A program made the position numbers and the translations under genes. Shown one piece after another: positions 46,197 to 55,922 of a DNA stretch of 64,000 bases (positions are counted from its first letter, which is position 1; each line of letters starts with the position of its first letter). The stretch lies in NCBI GenBank assembly GCA_937915865.1, contig CALGIG010000080.1, positions 69,276 through 133,275 of the forward strand. The letters run 5' to 3'. This stretch comes from an uncultured Prolixibacteraceae bacterium (lineage in GTDB: Bacteria > Bacteroidota > Bacteroidia > Bacteroidales > Prolixibacteraceae). The notes under the pieces were generated by a model, which saw only the letters and a list, made by a program, of their open reading frames with translations, was not told the DNA's origin and made no database searches.

Positions 46197-48545
46197 ATGA
46201 TTCAATTAAAACGCATTTTAAAAACCATTTTAAAAACCATTTTAAAATACCGGACATCAAGCTCCTTAACTTTGTTCAGTCTGGTTATCTCCTTTGTAGG
46301 AATCATTATTCTTACCCTTTATATCAGTTTCGAGAAAAGTTACGATAAGTTCCCCGGAAATGAAGGATTGGTATATCGATTGGAAACCAAAGCCTATAAA
46401 TCCAATGTTCCGGCTGTACTTACCGATATTTTGCAGAAAAATATTCCCGAATTAGATAAAATATGTGTGTTTTCACATTACAACGGAAAAATAACTACAC
46501 CCAAACCGGAACAATCCAATACCGGTTTTCGCGTTGATTGGTTATTTGCCAGCGATTCGTTTTTTGGTATTTTCCCTTTCACAATGCTCGCCGGCGATCC
46601 GCAAACAGCACTTACCGAGCCGAATGCAGTTGTTCTCACCGAGAAATATTCGAAAATACTATTCAACGAATCAAACCCCATTGGCGAAAGTGTACTTATA
46701 GACAATGTAATATATAAAGTTACGGGAGTTATGAAGGATTTTCCTAAAAACTCTTCGTTCACAGCTGATTTTCTCGTTTCCTTTTCAACCCTGGTCTCAG
46801 CAAATAAAAATGGTGCAAACGATTGGTCGGAATGGAGTTTTAACATCTTCCTGAAAGTACGGGAAAAGACAAACCCGGAGCAAATAGCAGCCAAAATTGA
46901 ACAAATACCTGTGATTGCCGAAAACATGAAAGAAATGAAATCGCAATTTCACGGCCAGGCTTTTATAAATTTAAGGCATCTGGAAGAAATTCATTTTGTA
47001 AACGATGGGTTATTTGCTTACGTTAATCCAATGATATTGAATGTATTAATATTACTCAATATAATTTTGGCAATTATGGGAGCCGTAAACTTCATCAATT
47101 TCTCAACCTCTCAGGCGCCAATTCGGGCCAAAGCATTATCGGTACTCCAGGTACTCGGAGGAAAACGACTTTCAGCAATGGGTCAAATTATTGCTGAATC
47201 TGTCATTCTTTCAATTGCCGCTGTAATTGTCTCCTTTCTAATTTATTTACTAAGCTACAAAGCAATTGAATCGATGTTTGGTATCGATGGGCTGTACATC
47301 GGAAACCGTCCGTTGTTTATTCTTTGGTTTGCTCTTTTCGCAATCGGATTCGGTATTATTGCTGGTTTATATCCGGCACGCTACATAACTTCATCTCCAC
47401 TAGCACAATCGGTTAAAGGCAACATCCGTTTCTCGGGGAAAGGCAAAATATTCCGCAACGGCCTTGTAACCGTGCAATTTATATTCACTATTGCCTTACT
47501 GGCATCAGCTTTCATTATTGAAAAGCAGTTAAATTTCTGGCGAAACTTCGATTTGGGGATCAACAAGGAACACGTTGTTTATTTCAACACAACGAATACG
47601 CTTCGTGATCATTATCAGGCTCTTGCCGATGAATTGATAAAAAATGGCGACATCCTTGATTACACATATACACAGTTCGTTCCCGGGCAGGTTGGAATGG
47701 GCTGGGGCCGTGAGGTCGACGGGCAATATATTCAGTTAAAATGTTGGCCTGTCGATGACAAATTTCTGGATTTCTTTGGAATAAAAGTAGCTGAAGGAAG
47801 AGGCTTTTCGAAAGAATCGCAGGCCGATATAAATACATTTATACTGAATAAAAAAGCTGTCGAAAAATTTGGATGGAGCAAACCACTGGAGCGTAAAATT
47901 GATGGATTCGGATTTACTGGTCAGGTTATTGGAGTAGCTGAAAACATAAATTTTTCATCGCTTAAAGAAGAAATTGAGCCCATGCAATTCTGGAGGACTG
48001 AGACCCGAAAAAATAACCTGATACTCCGATTGAAACCAGGAAATTATACACGAACAATAGCTTATATACAAAACACTGCCAAAAAGTTTGACGAAAAAAA
48101 CCCAATTGAAGTTAAATTTCTGGATGATACACTCAATAAACTGTATGAAAAGGAAGAACGAATAGCACACTTTATCGAATTTGTTGCACTATGGTGTATG
48201 CTATTGGCTGTTACTGGTTTACTTGGCCTGATCATTTTTATTTGCCGCGACAGGATTAAAGAAATAGGGATTCGTAAAGTAAACGGCGCTACTATTATAG
48301 AAGTTGTTTCGATGCTCAACCGGGACATTGTTCAATGGGTAATCATCGCATTTATATTGGCCACGCCAATTGCCTGGTATGCCATGGACAAATGGTTGCA
48401 GAACTTTGCCTACAAAACCACGTTAAACTGGTCGACTTTCGTGCTGGCCGGAATAATCGCCCTGGGGATTGCACTTCTCACCGTAAGCTGGCAAACGTTT
48501 AAAGCTGCAACCCGCAACCCGGTGGAAGCACTGAGGTACGAATAA
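46197..48545 (+). CDS. P18: double-FtsX ABC transporter permease
   Basis: P18 has 782 residues. The N-terminus contains a 12-base tandem repeat (ATTTTAAAAACC, about 2.7 copies at 46213-46246) that encodes ILKTILKTILK, so copy-number change would stay in frame. The first coupling site is lost (KALSVLQVLGGK near 312), and the second is KEIGIRKVNGAT near 688. TM2 and its surroundings (NFINFSTSQAPIRAK) resemble P19 (NFINFTTARIPIRMK). Domain 2 has ILNKKAVEKFGWSKPLERKI, then VIGVAENINF, where KDF is replaced. The C-terminus is KWLQNFAYKTTLNWSTF. Confidence 0.93.
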   Translation: MIQLKRILKTILKTILKYRTSSSLTLFSLVISFVGIIILTLYISFEKSYDKFPGNEGLVYRLETKAYKSNVPAVLTDILQKNIPELDKICVFSHYNGKITTPKPEQSNTGFRVDWLFASDSFFGIFPFTMLAGDPQTALTEPNAVVLTEKYSKILFNESNPIGESVLIDNVIYKVTGVMKDFPKNSSFTADFLVSFSTLVSANKNGANDWSEWSFNIFLKVREKTNPEQIAAKIEQIPVIAENMKEMKSQFHGQAFINLRHLEEIHFVNDGLFAYVNPMILNVLILLNIILAIMGAVNFINFSTSQAPIRAKALSVLQVLGGKRLSAMGQIIAESVILSIAAVIVSFLIYLLSYKAIESMFGIDGLYIGNRPLFILWFALFAIGFGIIAGLYPARYITSSPLAQSVKGNIRFSGKGKIFRNGLVTVQFIFTIALLASAFIIEKQLNFWRNFDLGINKEHVVYFNTTNTLRDHYQALADELIKNGDILDYTYTQFVPGQVGMGWGREVDGQYIQLKCWPVDDKFLDFFGIKVAEGRGFSKESQADINTFILNKKAVEKFGWSKPLERKIDGFGFTGQVIGVAENINFSSLKEEIEPMQFWRTETRKNNLILRLKPGNYTRTIAYIQNTAKKFDEKNPIEVKFLDDTLNKLYEKEERIAHFIEFVALWCMLLAVTGLLGLIIFICRDRIKEIGIRKVNGATIIEVVSMLNRDIVQWVIIAFILATPIAWYAMDKWLQNFAYKTTLNWSTFVLAGIIALGIALLTVSWQTFKAATRNPVEALRYE

Positions 48546-48588
48546 CTTAGCCGAAGATTAAATTATAGGAAACAGAAACAATTATAAA

Positions 48589-50943
48589 ATGAGACACATC
48601 GTAAAAATAGCCTTGGGAAATTTCAAAAAAACGGTATTTACATCGTTTATAAACCTGATTGGATTAACCAGCGCATTTGCAACATTTATCCTTATCATGC
48701 TCTATGTATGGAACGAATATCACACTGATGATATTCACCAACATAAAGCCGACATTTATCGTCTGGAAGTGAAATACCCCGATACTGACAAAACTTCGGT
48801 TTTTATGCTCGGCCCAACCGGACAAACGCTTTGTAACGAATTTCCTGAAGTTATTGCTTCAACAACATATATGCCCTGGGGAAAGTGGGGAGAACGTCCT
48901 TTTACTTACGAAATTTCACCAGGTAATGAACAAAACAGCTACGAAGATTACGCTTACACCGACGAAAATCTAACACAAGTTTTTACTTTCAGCTTTGTTC
49001 ATGGAGCCGCTACAAACCCGTTGGCCAATCCCGAAAGTGCAATTGTTACCGAATCGTTTGCGCACAAAGCATGGGGCAATAGCGATCCAACGGGGAAAAC
49101 GCTGAAAATTGCAAACGATGTATATACAATTACAGGAGTTTTCAAGGATTTACCCGAGAATACTGTATTCCGATGCCCAATCATTTTACGGATACCAACA
49201 CATGGATTTTTGGCTGAAGCCCGCGAAGGCTGGAGTGTTACCAATTATCCGCAGTTTATCCTGGTTAAACCCGGAACTACCCGCGACCATCTCAGTAAAT
49301 TGATTAATGAACAATCAATTGTAAGAGCAAAATATAATTTTTTTGACAAAGGGAGTACTTCGGCAACTATTGTTGCCCGCCCCCTGGCCGATTTGCGTTT
49401 CACGCACGAGGCATCAGAAACACCCATGTTCGAATCGAACAACAAAACTTTTGTTGATTCTCTTTTTGGTGTCGGGATACTTATTTTACTGGTTGCATTA
49501 ATCAATTTCATCAACTTTACTACTGCCCGGATACCAATACGAATGAAAACATTCAGCATCAGTCGTATTATTGGCGGAAGCCGTTGGAACCCTGTTTACC
49601 AGCTTTTATCCGAAGCGCTTACCTTATTTCTCATTGCATTTTTTATGGCGGTAATACTTGCCTGGACCGTAAATCACCACTTTTCGATTTCCGTTCTTGG
49701 ATACCAGTTGCCGTTTTTTCAAAACTTCCAAATTTTGCTTTATTCGTTGTTAATTGCATTAAGTACTGCGGTTGTAGCCGGAATATATCCAGCCTTTGTA
49801 ACAATGTCGGCCAATCCTTCGGAAAAACTAAAAAACCCAACCACTCATACAAAAGAAACCTTCCGGGGTATTTTAACCGTTTTTCAGTTTGCAGCAACCA
49901 TTGCCCTTATTGTTGCATCGGCAGGAGTTATTAAACAAGTGAGGTATATGGAAGATGCCAAGCTTGGGTTCAACAAAAGCAACACATTGGTTATTGGATT
50001 AAACAACGACCTGCGTCAAAAAATTGAAACTTTCAGAAGTAAGCTAACAGCAAACCCGTACATAAAACAGGTGGCTTGCTCGCGGGCCGTTCCCGGACAA
50101 GCGCAGGAAAATAACACATACAACGTGAATGGGAAAAAGTGCTCAGTATGGAGCTGGGCTGTCGACGACCAATACCTGGACATGATGAATTTTGAAATTA
50201 CCGATGGGCGTGGTTTTCTAAAAGACAGTAAAGCCGAAAACGGTAATTTTATATGTAATGAAACTGCCGCAAAAACATATAACTGGACAGTTGGAACAAA
50301 AATTGGCGATGGTAATCTGGTTGGCATCATGAAAGATTTTAACATGGTGTCGCTTAGACAAAAAGTTGATCCGTTTGTTTTTTGGAAAGCATCATCATAC
50401 AATAACCTTTACTACGTTAGCATTAAAATTCAGGATGGGCATGTAAAAGAAGCAATGGGAACTATTCAAAAAGTTTATAACGAATTAAGCCCAACAGTTC
50501 CGTTTAAAGCGTATTTTCTCGACGACCACCTTAACCTATTATATACCAAAGAGAATCAACAAGCAAGGTTAATTACTTTTTTCAGTCTTTTATCGGCCAT
50601 TGTATCAGTATTAGGCATTCTCGGCCTTTCGATATTCTTATGCCAGCAAAAAGTGAAGGAAATTGGCATACGAAAAGTTAATGGGGCGAAAATTGCTGAA
50701 ATCATCGTTTTACTCAACCGCGATTTTGTGAAATGGGTAGTTATTGCTTTTGTTGTTGCTACACCTTTGGCATGGTACATTATGCACAAGTGGCTCGATG
50801 GCTTTGCTTTCAGGACCACGCTTAGCTGGTGGATTTTTGTCCTGGCCGGAGTTCTGGCGCTCGGAATTGCATTAATAACCGTGTCGTTTCAATCATGGAA
50901 AGCTGCATCCCGCAACCCTGTTGAAGCGCTGAGATATGAATAA
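48589..50943 (+). CDS. P19: double-FtsX ABC transporter permease
   Basis: P19 has 784 residues. The first coupling site is degenerate (KTFSISRIIGGS near 319), like its sister P18, and the second is KEIGIRKVNGAK near 690. Domain 2 has ICNETAAKTYNW and LVGIMKDFNMVSLRQ. The first half ends ANPSEKLKNP. The last hairpin is KWLDGFAFRTTLSWWIF. Bases 50841-50915 are identical to the corresponding 75 bases of P20 (53203-53277), although P19 and P20 belong to different subgroups. The P20 start is 25 bases after the stop. Confidence 0.93.
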   Translation: MRHIVKIALGNFKKTVFTSFINLIGLTSAFATFILIMLYVWNEYHTDDIHQHKADIYRLEVKYPDTDKTSVFMLGPTGQTLCNEFPEVIASTTYMPWGKWGERPFTYEISPGNEQNSYEDYAYTDENLTQVFTFSFVHGAATNPLANPESAIVTESFAHKAWGNSDPTGKTLKIANDVYTITGVFKDLPENTVFRCPIILRIPTHGFLAEAREGWSVTNYPQFILVKPGTTRDHLSKLINEQSIVRAKYNFFDKGSTSATIVARPLADLRFTHEASETPMFESNNKTFVDSLFGVGILILLVALINFINFTTARIPIRMKTFSISRIIGGSRWNPVYQLLSEALTLFLIAFFMAVILAWTVNHHFSISVLGYQLPFFQNFQILLYSLLIALSTAVVAGIYPAFVTMSANPSEKLKNPTTHTKETFRGILTVFQFAATIALIVASAGVIKQVRYMEDAKLGFNKSNTLVIGLNNDLRQKIETFRSKLTANPYIKQVACSRAVPGQAQENNTYNVNGKKCSVWSWAVDDQYLDMMNFEITDGRGFLKDSKAENGNFICNETAAKTYNWTVGTKIGDGNLVGIMKDFNMVSLRQKVDPFVFWKASSYNNLYYVSIKIQDGHVKEAMGTIQKVYNELSPTVPFKAYFLDDHLNLLYTKENQQARLITFFSLLSAIVSVLGILGLSIFLCQQKVKEIGIRKVNGAKIAEIIVLLNRDFVKWVVIAFVVATPLAWYIMHKWLDGFAFRTTLSWWIFVLAGVLALGIALITVSFQSWKAASRNPVEALRYE

Positions 50944-50968
50944 TTATTGAATTTCAGGAAGCATCATC

Positions 50969-53305
50969 ATGATACGTTTCAATATAAAATTAGCCATTCG
51001 GAACCTGGCAAAAAATAAGGTCTATTCCTTCTTAATTATTGGCGGATTTGCCATTGGGTTTACTGCTTGTATTCTCATAGGTTTGTTTTACCATTCCGAA
51101 ACCAGCGTGAATAAGAATTTCGAAAATCACGAACAGATTTACAGGCTATACGATGTAAAAATGAACCGATGCAACCTGAACTGGGATTTGTTCCCCGTTT
51201 TAGCCCAGGAGTATGCCGATGTAAAAGATGCTTGTCCTCTTGAATATGCAACTGGCATACCACTGATAGTAAAAAATGAAACAGCTCACACCAACGCTGA
51301 AGTCAAACACCTGGTAAGCACTACAAATAATTTTTTCAATATTTTTTCGGTTAAAATTCTGGAAAGCCTGACAACCAAACCACTCGAAGGAAAAGAGTCA
51401 ATGGCCATTTCAAAATCGATGGCGAAAAAGCTTTTTTCATCACAGGACCCATTAGGGCAAATGGTCAATGTCAACAATCTTTTCATCGGCACCATTACAT
51501 CAATATTTGATGACTTGCCAAATAATTCGAGCTTTCAGGCAGAAATTGTGATGAACAGCGAGAACCAAAAATTCAGAATGTCGAACACTGTCAGTAATGG
51601 AAAACACTACAACCCTGCGAATCTTTTTATTCTGTTGAAAAAAGGAACTAATCCACTGTTGTTTGCCAAAGAGATCAACAAATCGGCTACCCTGAAAGCA
51701 TTAGACACTGAAAACCTGGCGCTGCAAAAACTTGATGACATTTACTTGTCAAAACTTACCATTAAAAGCCGCCAAGCCAAAGGAAACCCAATTATGCTCA
51801 AGGTTTTTCTGGCAATAGCCGGACTTATTCTGTTGCTTTCGAGCATCAATTACCTCAACTATTCCATATCCATGCAGTATGCCCGGCTGAAAGAAATTGG
51901 TATTAATAAAACCAATGGGGCCAGTCGGAAAGATATGGTTAGCTACACCCTAACTGAGGTTTCGCTGGGGGCTTTAATTTCGCTTACTCTTTCTGTTGGG
52001 TTAACTATTCTGGTTCTGCCATACTCCGAAAATTTGTTTGGAAAAGTGCTCCTTGTAAATTGGAGCCAATGGATTTCTGTTACTCCTTTTGTCCTGGTGT
52101 CTGTATTTATAGTTGTATTGGTCAATAGCCTTGCCCCGATTTACGTTTTGTCGAAATTCAGCATTACTGAATTTCTGTCGGGTTTCAGTGGAAAACAAAA
52201 CCAGAAACAACTTGGAAAACAAGCTATGCTTATATTTCAAATGACAACTTCAATTGCCTTGATTGCTGTAGTTTTAATCATTTTTAAGCAACTCGCCTAT
52301 GTAAAACATTCCGATTTGGGATTTGACCGTGAATTGTTAATGCGAATCGATATCCCCTATAAATTTCAGAAAACAGAAGTGCTGAGTCAGGAAATAAAGA
52401 AACTCTCTTTTGTAAAAAACGTTGCCCTAAGTTCGGGGTGCCCAGGAATGATTAACCACAAAATGAGCACCGGCAGCGCTGAAAAAAGTTTCAACATTAA
52501 CGTCATTCCGGTTGGCAATGATTATTTGAAAACGATGGGAATCGAACTGATTGCAGGCAGAGATTTTCTTGATGGTGACTTGAACCAGGCCTGTCTGATC
52601 AACGAAGAAGCCCTGAAACAATATGAGTGGGATAGTTTTGAAGGGAAGAAATATGCCAATGGCAAGGAAAATGGATACAATGTTGTAGGTATTATCAAAG
52701 ATTTTAAATTCGAGTCATTCCACCAGGCCGTTGAACCGCTGGCTCTAATCTTAACTGGAGCAAATAACGGAAACGTACTTTCAGTAAGACTTTCCGCAGG
52801 AAACTTCGGACGACAAATCAATCAAATCCAAAAAATATGGAAAACCATCTCTCCTTATGAACCATTGAGTTTTATGTTTTATGACGACTTTTTCCAGTCG
52901 ATGTATGCGCAGGAAGAAAAGCTGGCCGGTTCGATCACATTCTTCTCGCTCATTGCTATTGTTCTGACTTGTATGGGCATCCTGGGCCAAATATTCATGA
53001 TTTGCCTGAACCGGGTTAAAGAAATTGGTATCCGGAAAATTAATGGCGCTCGTATTTCGGAAGTGCTAATACTGCTGAACCGCGACTTCTTGAGATGGAC
53101 CGTAATTGCATTTGTATTTGCAACCCCAGTTTCGTATTACATCATGTACAATTGGCTCCAAAACTTTGCTTACAAAACAGAAATGAGCTGGTGGATTTTT
53201 GCCCTGGCCGGAGTTCTGGCGCTCGGAATTGCATTAATAACCGTGTCGTTTCAATCATGGAAAGCTGCATCCCGCAATCCGGTGGAAGCGCTGAGATACG
53301 AATAA
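50969..53305 (+). CDS. P20: double-FtsX ABC transporter permease (sister of P10)
   Basis: P20 has 778 residues. The coupling motifs are KEIGINKTNGAS near 308 and KEIGIRKINGAR near 684. Most of the protein aligns with P10, including LINEEALKQYEWDSFEGKK (P10: IFNEEAVRQYGWDNFEGKR) and VVGIIKDFKFESFH. The last 40 residues are instead the VSFQSWKAASRNPVEALRYE version of P19, where P10 has VTWQSWKAATRNPVEALRYE. The gene thus appears mosaic, with a 3' end taken from its neighbour. The following 127-base gap holds nothing recognised. Confidence 0.94.
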   Translation: MIRFNIKLAIRNLAKNKVYSFLIIGGFAIGFTACILIGLFYHSETSVNKNFENHEQIYRLYDVKMNRCNLNWDLFPVLAQEYADVKDACPLEYATGIPLIVKNETAHTNAEVKHLVSTTNNFFNIFSVKILESLTTKPLEGKESMAISKSMAKKLFSSQDPLGQMVNVNNLFIGTITSIFDDLPNNSSFQAEIVMNSENQKFRMSNTVSNGKHYNPANLFILLKKGTNPLLFAKEINKSATLKALDTENLALQKLDDIYLSKLTIKSRQAKGNPIMLKVFLAIAGLILLLSSINYLNYSISMQYARLKEIGINKTNGASRKDMVSYTLTEVSLGALISLTLSVGLTILVLPYSENLFGKVLLVNWSQWISVTPFVLVSVFIVVLVNSLAPIYVLSKFSITEFLSGFSGKQNQKQLGKQAMLIFQMTTSIALIAVVLIIFKQLAYVKHSDLGFDRELLMRIDIPYKFQKTEVLSQEIKKLSFVKNVALSSGCPGMINHKMSTGSAEKSFNINVIPVGNDYLKTMGIELIAGRDFLDGDLNQACLINEEALKQYEWDSFEGKKYANGKENGYNVVGIIKDFKFESFHQAVEPLALILTGANNGNVLSVRLSAGNFGRQINQIQKIWKTISPYEPLSFMFYDDFFQSMYAQEEKLAGSITFFSLIAIVLTCMGILGQIFMICLNRVKEIGIRKINGARISEVLILLNRDFLRWTVIAFVFATPVSYYIMYNWLQNFAYKTEMSWWIFALAGVLALGIALITVSFQSWKAASRNPVEALRYE

Positions 53306-53432
53306 AGTAACGGATTTTGATTTTTGCAACTAAATGAATACTATAATTTTGAAAACAGAAGATACTCAACGTTCATCATACCAATCAGATGAATCAGTGT
53401 ACAAACAATTTTAAAACATAACAAGTTACATC

Positions 53433-55811
53433 ATGCAAAACATTTTCAAATCAATATATCGGAATTTCGCCCGAAAACCAGCCACTAACCTGATAAACCT
53501 GGGTGGGCTTGCTATTAGTCTTGCCCTGGTTATTATCCTTTCGGTTTATTCGTATAGCGAATTGACAACCGATAGCTTCCATAAAAATAATAACCGGTTA
53601 TACGTTTATTCCGACCTTAGTCCCGAACATAAGAATTTACATACACCTGCTGTTCTTAAAGACCAAATCGATTTAAATGTTCCGGATATTGAATCATCGG
53701 TCAGGGTAGCCGGAACGTGGGAAGAGCCAGTTTTTCAGGTTGAAAACCACGACCCTATCACTTCGGATATTATTACTGCCGACCCCGATTTTTTTAAGCT
53801 TTTCACTTACGAAGCTGTTGAAGGAAATTTGAGTACATCATTAAACGATCCGATGACCATAGCCCTGACTGAACCATTGGCAAAAAAATTGTTTGGGAAC
53901 GAGCCGGCGCTTGGCAAAACACTGAAAATAAACAACAAACAAACATTAACAGTATCAGCAGTGTTTAAAATGCCCAAAACCAATAGCAGCTTGTCGTTTA
54001 GCTCAATTACGTCGAATGCTACCCGTAAAATTGTTTACCCTAACGGAGACGAGTTTACTGAATGGGGATGGTGGAACTTCAATTTATTTGTGCTGTTAAA
54101 AGAAGGCGCTAATCCGATAGAAGTTTCACAAAAAATTACTGCATTGTTTCCAAAGGAAGATCAGGGTAATCAAAGCTATAAAACATACGAACTGAATCCT
54201 TTCAAGACTCTTTATTTTTCGAATTTCACATCTTCGTGGAACGACTACCTTCATGGAGGAGACAAACGAAAAGTAATGATTTTACTGCTGGTTGCCGCCT
54301 TGGTGCTGATTATCGCGTTAGTAAATTTCATAAACATTTCCTTATCTCAATGGCTCGAAAAAATAAAGCAAACTGGTGTGCTCAAAGTAATAGGAGCTGA
54401 TAAAACCTCGATTTTAAGAAATGTCCTTACCGAATCATTTGTTTTGTTCCTGATTGCATTATTTATTGCTATTCTGTTCGTTCAGCTTTTGTTCCCGATT
54501 ATTCGCAATTATACCGGAATTCAATTCAATTCATCGTTGATATACAAACCAGCATTTTTATTATTTTCTATCGCTGGAGTTTTCATCCTGAGCCTGATAT
54601 TTAGTTTTATTCCGGCCATACGCATATCTTCATCAAAAGCCGTTGACAATCTGAAAAAAACAATCAACACACGCTCATCAAACTCATTTTCAAGAGGAAT
54701 AATGGTTACAACCCAGTTTACAATTGCCATTGTTTTAATTGCCTTTACTGTTTTGGTACAAAAGCAGGTCGATTTTGGAAACAGCAACTTCAGGTTCGAC
54801 AAGGAAAACATTATAGGCATTAAACTCACGCCACAATTAAGCGCAAGTAAAGAGGTGCTAAAAAAAATAATTCAGGATAACCCCAGCGCAGGAAGAATTT
54901 CTTTTACTCAGTTCTTTCCTGGAAAATTAAACGAACACTGGACATCGAATCAGGAAATAAACGGTATAAAAAAACAGCTAAATTTTGATACTTTTTGCGG
55001 AGACGCCGGCCTCTGTCAGATGCTTGGGCTTCAACTTGTTCAAGGAAGGTTTTTTTCTGACGATTTGGTTACCGATGCACACAAAATGATTGTGAACGAA
55101 ACATTTGTCCGCGATAATAAAATGGAAAACCCCATTGGCGCCAAATTCGTGATGGGTTTTGGCGAAAATCCGCCACTTGCTGAAATTGTTGGAGTAGTGA
55201 AAGACTTTCATTACAAACCTGTTACGGTGCCTATTGGTTCGTTGATTATTCAGAACGAGCCACGATCATCGTATTGTTTGGTTGCTATAAACGCCAAAGA
55301 TTTCAACTCGTTAAACCATTTTATTCAGGAGATAAATACTGAAACTAATAAGCTTTCGCCATCATTCCCTGTAGAAATAAGCTTTCTTGATCAGGCAGTA
55401 GAACACCTGTATCAATCGGAAATACAGTTCAGGCGTACTTTTTCTCTGTTTGCCGGAAGCGCAATTGTTATTTGTTGCCTCGGCATTTTAGCAATGTCGT
55501 TGTTTGCCTGCCAGCGACGGATCAAAGAAATTGGAATACGAAAAGTGAATGGCGCTAAAGTAAGCGAAGTGATGACTATGCTTAACCGCGATTTTGTTCG
55601 CTGGGTAGCCATTGCTTTTATAGTAGCCATTCCAATTGCCTGGTATATAATGGGAAAATGGCTCGAAAGTTATGCCTACAAAACCGAAATGAGCTGGTGG
55701 ATTTTTGCCTTATCGGGAGTATTGGCTCTGGGTATAGCATTACTAACAGTGTCATTTCAATCATGGAAAGCTGCCTCTAAAAATCCGGTAGACAGTTTAA
55801 AATACGAATGA
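53433..55811 (+). CDS. P21: double-FtsX ABC transporter permease (pair with P22)
   Basis: P21 has 792 residues. The first coupling site is KQTGVLKVIGAD near 312, and the second is KEIGIRKVNGAK near 698. The first half ends SKAVDNLKKT. Domain 2 has IVNETFVRDNKMENPIGAKF and IVGVVKDFHYKPVT. Long stretches match P22 (for example DFFKLFTY, VEGNLST and GDKRKVMILLLVA), so this is a tandem duplication. The tail is NPVDSLKYE, whereas P22 has the common NPVEALRYE. The 111-base gap to P22 has no repeat. Confidence 0.94.
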   Translation: MQNIFKSIYRNFARKPATNLINLGGLAISLALVIILSVYSYSELTTDSFHKNNNRLYVYSDLSPEHKNLHTPAVLKDQIDLNVPDIESSVRVAGTWEEPVFQVENHDPITSDIITADPDFFKLFTYEAVEGNLSTSLNDPMTIALTEPLAKKLFGNEPALGKTLKINNKQTLTVSAVFKMPKTNSSLSFSSITSNATRKIVYPNGDEFTEWGWWNFNLFVLLKEGANPIEVSQKITALFPKEDQGNQSYKTYELNPFKTLYFSNFTSSWNDYLHGGDKRKVMILLLVAALVLIIALVNFINISLSQWLEKIKQTGVLKVIGADKTSILRNVLTESFVLFLIALFIAILFVQLLFPIIRNYTGIQFNSSLIYKPAFLLFSIAGVFILSLIFSFIPAIRISSSKAVDNLKKTINTRSSNSFSRGIMVTTQFTIAIVLIAFTVLVQKQVDFGNSNFRFDKENIIGIKLTPQLSASKEVLKKIIQDNPSAGRISFTQFFPGKLNEHWTSNQEINGIKKQLNFDTFCGDAGLCQMLGLQLVQGRFFSDDLVTDAHKMIVNETFVRDNKMENPIGAKFVMGFGENPPLAEIVGVVKDFHYKPVTVPIGSLIIQNEPRSSYCLVAINAKDFNSLNHFIQEINTETNKLSPSFPVEISFLDQAVEHLYQSEIQFRRTFSLFAGSAIVICCLGILAMSLFACQRRIKEIGIRKVNGAKVSEVMTMLNRDFVRWVAIAFIVAIPIAWYIMGKWLESYAYKTEMSWWIFALSGVLALGIALLTVSFQSWKAASKNPVDSLKYE

Positions 55812-55922
55812 TTGCCATTCGCTTTGCAAATTTCATTAAATCAATTCCATTTCGTTGTGACATTCAAAAAAGAAAGAATTCTAATACGCAGATTATAAGG
55901 CGTTAAACAAAAAACTATACAC

